Assembly (NCBI RefSeq): GCF_001295265.1
Contig: NZ_LJOD01000002.1
Location: forward strand, 248,001 to 312,000
Length of the DNA stretch: 64,000 bases
Reading direction: 5' to 3'
From: Chryseobacterium indologenes
GTDB lineage: Bacteria; Bacteroidota; Bacteroidia; Flavobacteriales; Weeksellaceae
The translations under genes were made by a program, and so were the position numbers. Numbering within the stretch: position 1 is the stretch's first letter; each line of letters starts with the position of its first letter. Below the pieces are notes generated by a model. The model was not told where the DNA came from and did no database searches. It was given only the letters and a program-made list of their open reading frames with translations. Below, piece by piece: positions 1 through 8,423 of this stretch.

Positions 1-871
1 TCACAAGACTCTTGCTTCCGTGAAGAACTCCTGAAGTTCCCAGAAAAGTAGTTGCGGCAGACTTTCCGGAATCAATACCATATCCTCCTGCTTCTGCGGC
101 TATAATTTTTACATCCTTTTCTTCCACAAAATGATAGAAGGTTCCGGCCGCATTGCTTCCTCCGCCTACACAGGCAATAACGTAATCGGGGTTCTCTCTT
201 CCTTCCTGCTCGAGAAGCTGTTCCTTGATCTCTTTTGAAATGATGCTCTGAAATCTGGCTACCAGATCAGGAAAAGGGTGAGGGCCCACTACACTTCCAA
301 TCACATAATGAGTGGTAACAGGGTTGTTTATCCAGTCTCTTAAAGCTTCGTTTACGGCATCTTTCAGTGTTTTGGAACCGGAGGTGGCCGCTACAACTTC
401 GGCCCCGAGCATTTTCATCCGTGCCACATTGGGAGCCTGCCTCTGAATATCAATTTCGCCCATATAAACAATGCACTTCATTCCAAGAAGAGCGCAGGCC
501 GTAGCGGTAGCCACCCCATGCTGTCCGGCTCCCGTTTCGGCTATAATTCTGGTTTTTCCTAAACGTTTTGCCAGCAATACCTGTCCTAAAGCGTTATTGA
601 TCTTATGGGCTCCGGTGTGATTAAGATCCTCTCTTTTAAGATAAATCCGGGTATTGTATTTTTCACTTAAGTTCTTAGAAAAATAGAGCGGAGTAGCGCG
701 GCCTACATAATTTTTAAGCAGATCCTGATATTCTTTCTGAAATTCTTCAGATTCTATGATTTCAAGATAGTTTTCCTGAAGTTCTTTTACATTCGGGTAA
801 AGCATTTCGGGGATAAAAGCGCCTCCAAATTCTCCATAATATCCGTGTTCATCGGGGTTTCTATAATTCAT
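1..871 (-). CDS. trpB: Tryptophan synthase beta chain, partial (3' end outside window)
   Basis: PLP enzyme that joins indole and serine to make tryptophan. The first 290 codons are present, from an ATG at 871 ([17 protein letters not shown]), and the frame stays open to the left edge. The PLP-lysine motif [13 protein letters not shown] lies near residue 90, followed by [15 protein letters not shown] and the glycine-rich phosphate-binding [10 protein letters not shown], all typical of TrpB. It is the last trp gene seen here; trpA would be expected just outside. It starts 16 bases after the GNAT gene, so it is probably transcribed with the operon from the trpL promoter, although an internal promoter cannot be excluded. 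Confidence 0.96.
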   Translation of the reverse strand, partial: MNYRNPDEHGYYGEFGGAFIPEMLYPNVKELQENYLEIIESEEFQKEYQDLLKNYVGRATPLYFSKNLSEKYNTRIYLKREDLNHTGAHKINNALGQVLLAKRLGKTRIIAETGAGQHGVATATACALLGMKCIVYMGEIDIQRQAPNVARMKMLGAEVVAATSGSKTLKDAVNEALRDWINNPVTTHYVIGSVVGPHPFPDLVARFQSIISKEIKEQLLEQEGRENPDYVIACVGGGSNAAGTFYHFVEEKDVKIIAAEAGGYGIDSGKSAATTFLGTSGVLHGSKSLV

Positions 872-887
872 TTCTTTTTATTCTTTA

Positions 888-1424
888 TTAATTAAAATAA
901 GCATTGTTTTCTGGGCTGAGGGATTTCAGCAGCTCTTTCCTTTTACCGGACAGATGAAAAATCAGGATGTCATCGTCTTCAGAAGCGGTCCATTCTGTTC
1001 CGTTGTTTTCCATAATGTTTTTGGCTTTATTTTCTAAAATCTCAATCCTGCATTGACGATAAAAAGGGCGTAATTTTTTTAGACAGAATCCTATGGCTTC
1101 CAGGTTTCTCTGCTGTGTGTTTTCTTGTAAGAATTTTACCAGAAGAGAACCATATCCTTTTTTTTTCTGTGCAGAAACCAATCCTGTAATTTCTGCAAAA
1201 GCATACTGTTTTCCGTAGATTTCAAGGGTGAAATCAAAATTGAGCCTGCTCAAAGCCAATATTTTTTCATGATGATCCGTCAGGAAATGAAATTCCGAAT
1301 CCTTAAAAGAAAACCTGAAATCTGAAGGATTCATGGTCATCCATTCAGGAATATCCCAGAGCTTCAGGATATATTCAATTTCCGGGAGGCTTAGTTCATC
1401 CGTTTTTTTGATCAAGTAATTCAT
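888..1424 (-). CDS. GNAT-like N-acetyltransferase inside the trp operon
   Basis: A 178-residue protein. The middle (about residues 60-115) looks like a GNAT fold: a beta strand ending in YAFAEITGLV, then the acetyl-CoA loop motif KKKGYGSLLVKFL (compare Q/RxxGxG/A), then an alpha-beta pair ending in FCLKKLRPFY. The substrate is unknown. It overlaps the upstream gene by 29 bases and precedes trpB by 16 bases, so it is translationally packed within the trp operon, but nothing in the protein suggests a role in tryptophan synthesis. The family call rests on motif A only. Confidence 0.7.
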   Translation of the reverse strand: MNYLIKKTDELSLPEIEYILKLWDIPEWMTMNPSDFRFSFKDSEFHFLTDHHEKILALSRLNFDFTLEIYGKQYAFAEITGLVSAQKKKGYGSLLVKFLQENTQQRNLEAIGFCLKKLRPFYRQCRIEILENKAKNIMENNGTEWTASEDDDILIFHLSGKRKELLKSLSPENNAYFN

Positions 1425-1932
1425 GGATAAATTTATTTATAAAATCCTGATTATACTGATATTGCTGTGCAGGGATCAGTTTTTTATGATAAAGCATTTC
1501 AATTTTGTTCGCCAGATCAATCCATGTCGCCATATCTATTTCAGATTCATACATCGTAACCGCAATTTCAAGGTTATCAATTAAAAAATACGGATCGGAA
1601 TCCTCATAAAGCAGAAAAACTTTAGCATAAATTTTTCCGAGATCGTATTTAACACTGGCCTTAACATGACTGTTTAAAAATTTGTCTGAAATAATCACCA
1701 GATAGTAGCTGTTCCACAAGCCGATTCTTTCGAAAAAGTATTGAATATCACTTTCATCAAAACTTTTGATGATGTTGATAAATTCAAGAAGCGGTCCGTC
1801 TGTAGTCCAGTATTCCACATCCCTGTCATTCCGGGAAACAAAATTATACAGGGCCTGTATTTTTTCATTCCCGAAATTTGGCGGAAACAGGGTTTTATAA
1901 AATGTCTTTTTTAACTGATGGATATTCATCAT
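1396..1932 (-). CDS. Hypothetical protein inside the trp operon
   Basis: A 178-residue soluble protein with no signal peptide or membrane segment, rich in aromatic and acidic residues (for example DVEYWTTDGPLLEF and LLYEDSDPYFLIDNLE). I do not recognise the family. Two ATG codons stand in tandem at the start (1932 and 1929). The stop codon of the transposase remnant lies immediately upstream, and the 3' end overlaps the GNAT gene by 29 bases. The tight packing between trpF and trpB suggests co-transcription with the trp genes and possible coupling with the GNAT partner. Confidence 0.6.
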   Translation of the reverse strand: MMNIHQLKKTFYKTLFPPNFGNEKIQALYNFVSRNDRDVEYWTTDGPLLEFINIIKSFDESDIQYFFERIGLWNSYYLVIISDKFLNSHVKASVKYDLGKIYAKVFLLYEDSDPYFLIDNLEIAVTMYESEIDMATWIDLANKIEMLYHKKLIPAQQYQYNQDFINKFIHELLDQKNG

Positions 1933-2061
1933 TTATTTGTTGTTTTTAAATACAGCAATGTAGGAAAACAATTCTTTTTCTATCACTTCATCAATGAAAT
2001 TTTCCCGGTATTTTGTACTGAAAATAATATGGACATAATTTTTTACTAATGATTGGGACAT
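1933..2061 (-). pseudogene. N-terminal remnant of an IS200/IS605-type (Y1) transposase
   Basis: A 42-codon reading frame beginning MSQSLVKNYVHIIFSTKYRE. This matches the usual start of IS200-like Y1 (HUH) transposases, which are about 130-150 residues long and open with a similar YVHIIFSTK strand. Similarity ends near residue 36; the HUH motif and the catalytic tyrosine are missing, so this is a dead fragment. It lies between trpF and the unknown gene, the point where the trp gene order is interrupted. Confidence 0.7.
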
Positions 2062-2103
2062 TTTGTGTTTTTATTATTTTAACCGGATTGTAACGATTCT
2101 TTG

Positions 2104-2790
2104 TTAAGCCGTCCCTTCGGGACTATTTGGGAATATTGTTTTTATTTTATCAAGGTCTTTAATCCCTGGTGCTGTTTCAAATTTAGAATTGATATCTACT
2201 GCGAAGGGCCTTTGCTGCAAATGACGGATATCGTTAATATTGTTTTCGGAAATACCGCCGCTCAGAAAATAGGGAAGGGGAATTTCCAATTCATTTAATA
2301 GAGTCCAGTCAAACTGTTTTCCCGTTCCTCCAAAAGCGCTGCTGTCTGTATCAAAGAGTATATAACTGATAACTGAGCGTTGAGAGTTCAATACTCTCTG
2401 AATCCTGTCTCTGGTTTCGTGATTATTTTCACCTACTCTTATCACTTTTATAATTTTAGTTTCAGGTGGTAATTTTTTTTTCAGCTGGCTTACAAAATTT
2501 TCGTTTTCATCTCCGTGAAGCTGGATCATACTAAGACCTGCTTTTTCTGCAATGTCTGCAATTTTATCCGTTTCTTCATTGACAAAAACACCTGTTTTTC
2601 CTGGATGGCTGAGGCTGAAAATATCTTCCGGATTCAAATGATTCAAAGCATATCTCGGTGACTTTTCATAAAAAATAAAACCCAGAAAATCTGCTTTCAT
2701 CGAAATAAGCTCTTTGATCTGATCATATTGTGTTAAACCGCAGACTTTCAGTTTAAGAGACTGGTTAAGGGGAATAGATGGCAAACTCAT
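2104..2790 (-). CDS. trpF: Phosphoribosylanthranilate isomerase
   Basis: Performs the Amadori rearrangement of phosphoribosylanthranilate to CdRP, the third dedicated step of tryptophan synthesis. A 228-residue TIM barrel. The catalytic cysteine is in LKVCGLT (about residue 17); DFLGFIFYEKSPRY, GVFVNE, QLHGDE, the phosphate loop FGGTGKQFDW and FLSGGISENN follow in the normal order, and the catalytic aspartate is in LFDTDSSAFGG. The gene starts two bases after the trpC stop codon, so translation is likely coupled. Confidence 0.96.
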   Translation of the reverse strand: MSLPSIPLNQSLKLKVCGLTQYDQIKELISMKADFLGFIFYEKSPRYALNHLNPEDIFSLSHPGKTGVFVNEETDKIADIAEKAGLSMIQLHGDENENFVSQLKKKLPPETKIIKVIRVGENNHETRDRIQRVLNSQRSVISYILFDTDSSAFGGTGKQFDWTLLNELEIPLPYFLSGGISENNINDIRHLQQRPFAVDINSKFETAPGIKDLDKIKTIFPNSPEGTA

Positions 2791-2792
2791 AA

Positions 2793-3584
2793 TTATTTAT
2801 AAATTTCAACACTGAACTCTTCAAATGCTTTCATCGGATTTGAACTTTTCATAAAATATTCTCCCATCAGAAAACCATCAAACCCTTTATTTTTTAAGTA
2901 ATGAAAATCCTCAATACGGTAAATTCCGCTTTCCGCAACAGATAATGTATCCTTAGGAAGCTGGTCTTTTAACCGGACGGAATGCTGAAGGTCAATTTTA
3001 AAATCTTTTAAATTTCTGTTATTGATACCAACCAGGTCGATATCCGTATTGAAGTGTCCAAGCTCCTCTTCTGTATGGATTTCCAGTAATACTTCCAGAT
3101 CAAGCTGGTGGGCAAGCTCTGTGAATTCCTGAACCTGCTGTGGTGAAAGGCATGCGGCAATTAGTAAAACGGCATCAGCACCAATATTTTTTGCCTCATA
3201 AAACTGGTATTCATCAATCATAAAATCTTTTCTGAGGATTGGAATATGAGTCTGTGACCTGACTTTCAGAATGTCATCAAAGCTTCCTCCGAAAAAATCT
3301 CTGTCAGTAAGAATTGAAATTCCGGAAGCTCCGAAATTTTGATAGGCTGCTGCTACTTCCGATGGCAAAACCAGGTCATTAATAATTCCTTTGGAGGGTG
3401 ATTTTCTTTTAAATTCAGCAATAATTCCGCTTTTACTTTGTATAGATTCTTTCAGGGACAGGCTTTTTCTTCCGAAAAACGCTGAGTCTTTCAGTTGGTC
3501 TGTTGAAATTTCTGCTTTTGAAATGGCAACTTCTTCTTTTTTTCTCGCAATAATTGTATCCAGGATCGTCATTTGTTTATGCAT
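2793..3584 (-). CDS. trpC: Indole-3-glycerol phosphate synthase
   Basis: Closes the indole ring from CdRP. A 263-residue TIM barrel with the catalytic-lysine motif IIAEFKRKSPSKG, ILTDRDFFGGS, ILRKDFMIDEYQ, LVGINNRNLKDF and VAESGI. It is a separate protein from TrpF, unlike the fused enterobacterial enzyme. A second ATG at 3572 (MTILDTIIARKKEEV) fits the family N-terminus slightly better than the first at 3584. It sits 36 bases after trpD and two bases before trpF. Confidence 0.97.
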   Translation of the reverse strand: MHKQMTILDTIIARKKEEVAISKAEISTDQLKDSAFFGRKSLSLKESIQSKSGIIAEFKRKSPSKGIINDLVLPSEVAAAYQNFGASGISILTDRDFFGGSFDDILKVRSQTHIPILRKDFMIDEYQFYEAKNIGADAVLLIAACLSPQQVQEFTELAHQLDLEVLLEIHTEEELGHFNTDIDLVGINNRNLKDFKIDLQHSVRLKDQLPKDTLSVAESGIYRIEDFHYLKNKGFDGFLMGEYFMKSSNPMKAFEEFSVEIYK

Positions 3585-3620
3585 TACAAAAGGTCATTAA
3601 GTTCATTTTAGTTTATACGA

Positions 3621-4649
3621 TCAACCGTTGATCAGTAATTCCAGGCTTCTCAGTGCTTTTCCGTTGTGCAGGCTTTCCCGGGCGAGCTGCAGGCTGTCCT
3701 CATACGTTCCGAATTTACGGGTGTGATAAAGGGCAGTGGCTGCATTGGCAAGCACTACCGAATTCTGGGATTCTGTTCCTTTTCCCTCCAGAATATTTCT
3801 GAAAATACGGGCCGATTCTTTTGGGCTTTCACCTCCCTGTATACTTTCCGGGGTAACAGGATGAAACCCGAGATCCTCCGCAGAATATATTTCTTCAGTA
3901 TTTTGGGTGATAATCTTACTGTCCTGGGTAAGGCTTATTTCATCATAGCCATCCAGTCCGTGAAGGAGAATAAATTCCTGATTCTCTTTCTGAAGAAGAT
4001 ACTGGTAAATTCTTGCAATTTCCAGGTTATAAACCCCGATCACTGAATACTGAGGTTTGGCAGGGTTTACTAAAGGGCCGAGGAGATTGAAGAAAGTCCT
4101 CAGTCCCAAGGCTTTTCTCAAAGCCCCCACAGATTGCAGGGCAGGATGAAAATACGGAGCATGAAGAAAACATATATTCGCTTTTTCCAGATCCTCATTC
4201 AGCTGGTCGGAATTGTTTTTAAACTGGTATCCCAATTCTTCCATGACATTGGATGATCCTGTAGTAGCAGATGCTCCGTAGTTCCCGTGTTTGGCTACTT
4301 TTTGTCCTGCTCCGGCAACCACAAAGCCTGCCAGGGTTGATATGTTGATTGTGTTTTTTCCATCACCTCCGGTTCCTACAATATCCAGTGTATCATGGGT
4401 GTAAAGATTTACCGGAACAGCCATCTGCAAAAGGGCTTCCCTGAATCCTTTCAATTCATTAAGGGTAATATTACGCATCAGAAATACACTGATAAACGCA
4501 GTAACTTCCGCAGAATTGAATTTATTTTGTGCAATCTCAATCATCGTAGCTTTTGCTTCAGATTTAGATAAAGTATGATGGTTGAACAGGTATTGAAGAA
4601 TTTCTTTCATTTGTGGAGTTTTTATGGTGGTTGAAGAAGAGTTTGGCAT
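3621..4649 (-). CDS. trpD: Anthranilate phosphoribosyltransferase
   Basis: Transfers phosphoribosyl from PRPP to anthranilate. A 342-residue protein with the PRPP-binding DIVGTGGDG, KHGNYGAS and NVMEELG, and RTFFNLLGPLVNPA. The family normally begins near MKEILQYLF, so the ATG at 4610 may be the true start; the upstream ATG at 4649 adds 13 Ser/Thr-rich residues but lies only three bases after the trpG stop. No glutamine amidotransferase domain is fused to it; that role belongs to the adjacent trpG. Confidence 0.97.
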   Translation of the reverse strand: MPNSSSTTIKTPQMKEILQYLFNHHTLSKSEAKATMIEIAQNKFNSAEVTAFISVFLMRNITLNELKGFREALLQMAVPVNLYTHDTLDIVGTGGDGKNTINISTLAGFVVAGAGQKVAKHGNYGASATTGSSNVMEELGYQFKNNSDQLNEDLEKANICFLHAPYFHPALQSVGALRKALGLRTFFNLLGPLVNPAKPQYSVIGVYNLEIARIYQYLLQKENQEFILLHGLDGYDEISLTQDSKIITQNTEEIYSAEDLGFHPVTPESIQGGESPKESARIFRNILEGKGTESQNSVVLANAATALYHTRKFGTYEDSLQLARESLHNGKALRSLELLING

Positions 4650-4652
4650 TCT

Positions 4653-5252
4653 TTAATGATTTAAGAAATTCCGGATAATAACTTCCCCGTCAGGGGTTAA
4701 GATACTTTCAGGGTGAAACTGAACCCCGTGTACATCATAGGTTTTATGCTGAAGAGCCATAATCATCCCGTCTTTATCTACAGCAGTAATTTCCAGTTCT
4801 TCAGGAAAACCTTCAGGGTTGACAGCCCAGCTGTGGTATCTCCCTACTTCCAGCCCGCTGGAAAGGTTTCTGAAAAGCCTGGTATCTTCTTTTACCAGTT
4901 CCGCAGAGGTTGCAACCCCGTGAAAGATTTCAGAAAGATTAATCAGGCTTCCTCCAAAAGCTTCAGCAATAGCCTGCTGTCCGAGACATACTCCCAGAAT
5001 ACTTTTGCTGGGTGCATATTCTCTGATAAGGTCAAGTAAAATTCCTGCTTCTTCAGGAATTCCGGGTCCGGGAGAAAGAATGATTTTGTCATATTTTCCG
5101 ATTTCCTCTAAAGTAATTTCATCATTTCTTACCACATCTACTTTTTGGTTCAGAATTCGTTCAATGATCTGGACAAGGTTATAGGTAAAGCTGTCGTAAT
5201 TATCAAAAACGAGAACTTTAGCGGGGGATTGAGAATGGGTGGTATTGTTCAT
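4653..5252 (-). CDS. trpG: Anthranilate synthase glutamine amidotransferase component
   Basis: Releases ammonia from glutamine for TrpE. A 199-residue class I amidotransferase with FDNYDSFTYNLVQ, the oxyanion motif LSPGPGIP, the catalytic cysteine in GVCLGQQA (residue 89) and the His-Glu pair in VQFHPESI. An equivalent subunit can serve para-aminobenzoate synthase in some bacteria, but its place between trpE and trpD points to tryptophan. It lies 38 bases after trpE and three before trpD. Confidence 0.96.
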   Translation of the reverse strand: MNNTTHSQSPAKVLVFDNYDSFTYNLVQIIERILNQKVDVVRNDEITLEEIGKYDKIILSPGPGIPEEAGILLDLIREYAPSKSILGVCLGQQAIAEAFGGSLINLSEIFHGVATSAELVKEDTRLFRNLSSGLEVGRYHSWAVNPEGFPEELEITAVDKDGMIMALQHKTYDVHGVQFHPESILTPDGEVIIRNFLNH

Positions 5253-5290
5253 TGTTCTATTTTTAATTGTTGGAAGATGAATAAGTTTTT

Positions 5291-6715
5291 TTAATTCACC
5301 ATTAATTTACCGGCTTTATCCACTGCTTTTTTGAGTGCGTTTAATTTATTATTAACCTCCTGCAGCTCATTTTCAGGTACAGATCTGGCTACAAGCCCTG
5401 CTCCGGCCTGATAATACAGGGTATTGTTTTTGCTTAAAAAAGTACGGATCATAATGGCCTGATTGCAGCTTCCGTTGAGGCCGATCATCCCAATACAGCC
5501 TCCGTAATAGCCGCGGGAATCTTTTTCATACTGATTAATAAGCTGAAGAGCTTTATGTTTGGGAGCACCGCTTAAAGTTCCCTGCGGAAAGGTAGCTGAT
5601 ACCATTTCCAGAGGATTGATGTTTTCCTGAATATCAGCTGTAACTTCACTTACCATATGAATGACATGGGAGAATAGCTGGATTTCCTTAAGTTTGGTAA
5701 CCGTTACATTTTTACCCAGTTTACCGAGGTCATTTCTGGCAAGGTCTACCAGCATGGTGTGCTCTGCATTTTCTTTGGGATCATTTTTTAGTGCTTCAAT
5801 GGATTGAAGATCAGTCTCAAAATCTCCCGTTCTTTTAAAAGTTCCTGCAATAGGATGTATTACGGCCTTCCCGTTTTTAATGATCAGCTGGCTTTCCGGG
5901 CTGGATCCGAATAATTTGTAATTTCCGTAATCAAAAAAGAAAAGATAGGGTGAGGGATTGATATTTCTTAAAGCACGGTAGACGTTGAATTCATCTCCTT
6001 TAAACTTCTGTTCAAACCTTCTGCTTAAAACCAGTTGAAAGACATCACCTCTCATACAGTGTTTCTGGGCAGTTTTTACCAGTTCTATATATTCTTCATC
6101 GGTTAGATTAGATATTTCATCACCGGTTTTTTCAAAAGGGTAGACGGGGGTATTCTGATTTTTAATAAGGTTTTCCAGCAGATAAACTTCAGATTTTATA
6201 CCGCTGATCTGGTTTTCAATGATATGCATTTCATCATTGTAATGGTTGATGGCGATAACGTATTGATATAACCTGTAGCGGAGGATAGGAATTTCTACTT
6301 CCGGGCTTTGTGGCTTCAGGCTGATGTTCTCAAAAAATTGTACAGCCTCAAAACTGGTATATCCGAAAAGACTTTGAGCGGTCTGTTCAACCGGATCTGC
6401 AGAGGATTCGCTTTCGAAAACAGTACGGAATTCATCAAATATTTCTGTAATATTCCGTTCCCCGATAAACTGTTTTACGGGATCGGAACCGGGAAGTTTC
6501 ACTTCAAATTCGCTGAGGTTTTTAACTTCTATTCCTGCAATGGCATTAACGGCAATAAAAGAGAAATTATTATCAATGTTTTTTGAGTCCGAGCTTTCCA
6601 GGAGGATGGTATCACGGAAGCGGTCCCGGATCTGAAGATAAATATTCATCGGGGTATGAAGATCACCCAATGTTTTCTTTGAAACGGTTTTTATTTTAAT
6701 TTTTTGAATAGACAT
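5291..6715 (-). CDS. trpE: Anthranilate synthase component I
   Basis: Converts chorismate to anthranilate with ammonia from TrpG. The tryptophan-inhibition motif is visible (TILLESSDS), as are the catalytic motifs DPKENAEHTMLVDLARNDLG, PQGTLSGAPK, GYYGGCIGMIG and YQAGAGLV. The start is the ATG at 6715 (MSIQKIKIKTVSKKTL), giving 474 residues. The frame continues upstream to a TTG at 6781, but that stretch is the attenuator hairpin, so it is not coding for TrpE. First structural gene of the operon. Confidence 0.97.
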   Translation of the reverse strand: MSIQKIKIKTVSKKTLGDLHTPMNIYLQIRDRFRDTILLESSDSKNIDNNFSFIAVNAIAGIEVKNLSEFEVKLPGSDPVKQFIGERNITEIFDEFRTVFESESSADPVEQTAQSLFGYTSFEAVQFFENISLKPQSPEVEIPILRYRLYQYVIAINHYNDEMHIIENQISGIKSEVYLLENLIKNQNTPVYPFEKTGDEISNLTDEEYIELVKTAQKHCMRGDVFQLVLSRRFEQKFKGDEFNVYRALRNINPSPYLFFFDYGNYKLFGSSPESQLIIKNGKAVIHPIAGTFKRTGDFETDLQSIEALKNDPKENAEHTMLVDLARNDLGKLGKNVTVTKLKEIQLFSHVIHMVSEVTADIQENINPLEMVSATFPQGTLSGAPKHKALQLINQYEKDSRGYYGGCIGMIGLNGSCNQAIMIRTFLSKNNTLYYQAGAGLVARSVPENELQEVNNKLNALKKAVDKAGKLMVN

Positions 6716-6753
6716 CTGCTGTTTTTTTTGTTGGTTTACTGAGATTGAATCAT

Positions 6754-6786
6754 AAAAAAAGGCTTCAACGGAATCCGTCAAAGCCT
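6754..6786 (-). terminator. Attenuator (intrinsic terminator) of the trp leader
   Basis: On the minus strand AGGCTTTGACGG pairs with CCGTTGAAGCCT (about 12 base pairs, two of them G-U, three-base loop) and is followed by seven T. It lies 32 bases after the leader-peptide stop and 38 bases before the trpE start, as expected for a transcription attenuator. The ascending arm TTTGACGGA (6774-6782) can instead pair with TTCGTCGGG (6844-6852) in the leader-peptide coding region, giving a candidate antiterminator of nine pairs, four of them G-U. That second pairing is inference. Confidence 0.88.
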
Positions 6787-6818
6787 ATATATTGTTTTTG
6801 CTTATTTCTATTGTAAAA

Positions 6819-6896
6819 TTAACAACAGGACAATACTTCCAGACCCGACGAAGAGTTTGAAAGCCACCACCACATATTGTTGTTGATATTTAACAT
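6819..6896 (-). CDS. trpL: trp operon leader peptide with three consecutive Trp codons
   Basis: A 25-codon frame reading MLNINNNMWWWLSNSSSG and ending LEVLSCC-stop. The three tandem TGG codons occupy 6864-6872. A tiny Trp-rich frame between a consensus promoter and a terminator hairpin, directly ahead of trpE, is the hallmark of ribosome-mediated attenuation: stalling at the Trp codons when charged tRNA-Trp is scarce should favour read-through. The ATG falls five bases after the promoter -7 element, so the transcript is probably leaderless or nearly so. Confidence 0.9.
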   Translation of the reverse strand: MLNINNNMWWWLSNSSSGLEVLSCC

Positions 6897-6900
6897 GGGA

Positions 6901-6908
6901 CAAATGTA
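6901..6908 (-). promoter_or_regulatory. trp operon promoter, -7 element TACATTTG
   Basis: Exact match to the Bacteroidota -7 consensus TAnnTTTG on the minus strand, five bases before the trpL ATG. No clear TTG is found at the usual -33 spacing; CTG is the nearest. The expected start site falls on or next to the leader-peptide ATG. Confidence 0.75.
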
Positions 6909-6965
6909 GAAATTTTTTTTGATACAGAAATAAAAAAAATGAAAATAAAAGAACTTTAATACACT

Positions 6966-7538
6966 TTACCGGTAGTTTGCCCGGTAATATCGTACCCCTT
7001 TCGCTCCTACAAACAGCATAAGAATTCCCATGAATCCAAAAAAAGCAATTAATAAATATGTGTTTTTCTGGTGTGCTTTATTGTAATCGTCCATCGTTAA
7101 GTACTGAAGATTATTTTTATGAATTTCAACAATACTTATGGTGTTGTTACGTAAATAGTTTTCAGGAAACGGGATTTTCTCCGATCTTAAAATTTTACTT
7201 CTGAATTCTGTACTTTCAATCGAGAAGCTAAGGGTATCATCCTGTTTGTTTTCAGACATCAATTCATGAGTATAGGTTTGATCTATTACAATACTGCCTA
7301 TCACAAACTTTATTTCCGGATATTCTTTTAAGCTGATGATTAGCGTTTCGCTACCTCTTTTTCCCTTTTTAATTTTAATATTCTCCTTTAAAACTCCTTT
7401 TATTTCAGTACTATTATCAAAGGTTACCCGTTGTTTCATGGAAGCCTTAACGGCAATGAAAAAGAAGATGAAACATGAAATGAAACAAATCCAGATCATT
7501 CTCACATTTGTTTTTTTTTCTATAAAGTCTGTTTTCAA
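6966..7538 (-). CDS. Hypothetical two-segment membrane protein
   Basis: About 190 residues. A short basic N-terminus is followed by a hydrophobic segment (MIWICFISCFIFFFIAV), an extracytoplasmic domain of roughly 120 residues rich in beta-prone stretches, and a second membrane segment (TYLLIAFFGFMGILMLFVGA) before a basic tail. The start is uncertain: a TTG at 7538 (KTDFIEKK) or the ATG at 7499. I do not recognise the family. The next gene has a related size and topology and lies about 100 bases upstream on the same strand. Confidence 0.6.
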   Translation of the reverse strand: MKTDFIEKKTNVRMIWICFISCFIFFFIAVKASMKQRVTFDNSTEIKGVLKENIKIKKGKRGSETLIISLKEYPEIKFVIGSIVIDQTYTHELMSENKQDDTLSFSIESTEFRSKILRSEKIPFPENYLRNNTISIVEIHKNNLQYLTMDDYNKAHQKNTYLLIAFFGFMGILMLFVGAKGVRYYRANYR

Positions 7539-7640
7539 TGGATAATAGTTTAAATTATATAAAATGCAGATGCAGTTCAAATGATAATTTGCACAGTTTA
7601 TAAATTAAGATCTGTTTTATGGCCCTTTCCAACTAAACTG

Positions 7641-8285
7641 CTATCTGGAGCTGTCTGATTCTCTTTTTAATTCCTCGAGTTTATTCCTGTATTCAGGTTC
7701 TTCGTATAACTGCAGATATGCTTCCAAGGCATCGGAATATTCCCGGATAAATTCCTGATTGGTCCTGTCTGCTTCATATTTGATTCTTGCGGAATTTACC
7801 GGACCGAGCTTTTCATATCTGAGCATCTTTTTTCCCTCTTCTGACTGATAGTAAAGGATCACAATATTTTTTTCATACCCCGGAATATATTTTACGGGGA
7901 ATGGCTTTTCAGTCTCCGGAATTCTGATTGCATTTTCAATAGGGTAAATAGAGGCTGTTGTAGTGGAAAAGAATGTAGCAATATATTTTCCATCCTGTTT
8001 TTTTACAATAGCTTCGTAATCATGGATGTACATGTCATTTAAGGTAGAGTTGGTTTCAACATCTGAAGTAATAACAGCAATACTCTCTGTTCCGTATTGG
8101 TTTAAAAACCAGGCGTTCAGATACTGTCCGGCAAAACCGTTCAGAATAGCTAAAGGAAGAATCGGAATGAGAAGCCATGCTTTTTTTGTCAGAAATGAAA
8201 GCAGTCCGAAGAACAGCAGAAGGACAATCACAGTATAAAAACCATGATGGCTGGTGAAAAACAGTATTTTAGAAATAAAAATCAT
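7641..8285 (-). CDS. Hypothetical membrane protein
   Basis: A 214-residue protein with two N-terminal hydrophobic segments (about 15-32 and 35-55), then a soluble domain of about 150 residues with a charged, helical C-terminus (EAYLQLYEEPEYRNKLEELKRE). There is no recognisable motif. It is divergent from the lipoprotein gene at 8424. Together with 6966-7538 it may form a small unit of unknown function. Confidence 0.6.
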   Translation of the reverse strand: MIFISKILFFTSHHGFYTVIVLLLFFGLLSFLTKKAWLLIPILPLAILNGFAGQYLNAWFLNQYGTESIAVITSDVETNSTLNDMYIHDYEAIVKKQDGKYIATFFSTTTASIYPIENAIRIPETEKPFPVKYIPGYEKNIVILYYQSEEGKKMLRYEKLGPVNSARIKYEADRTNQEFIREYSDALEAYLQLYEEPEYRNKLEELKRESDSSR

Positions 8286-8393
8286 AGTTTAAATTTAAAA
8301 TTATCTGTGAGAATTGCTGCTATAAAGTCGTTAAATTCTGTACAAATATCATGAATGTGGACAGATGTCATGATCTGAAACACTTATTTTTTA

Positions 8394-8401
8394 TATTTTT
8401 G
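8394..8401 (+). promoter_or_regulatory. Promoter -7 element TATTTTTG upstream of the lipoprotein genes
   Basis: Matches TAnnTTTG and lies 22 bases before the ATG at 8424. No TTG is evident at the -33 spacing. Confidence 0.55.
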
Positions 8402-8423
8402 TCTAAATTTTATAGAAAAAATA

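Noticed and set aside
2101..2298. Plus-strand frame over the end of trpF
   Set aside because: Antisense shadow of a well-supported gene.
6716..6781. Upstream extension of trpE from a TTG
   Set aside because: The stretch is the attenuator hairpin and its T-run, and the family N-terminus begins at the ATG at 6715.
6864..6872. Alternative reading of the CCACCACCA/TGG run as a simple repeat
   Set aside because: It is in frame in a short gene between promoter and attenuator ahead of trpE, which explains it better.
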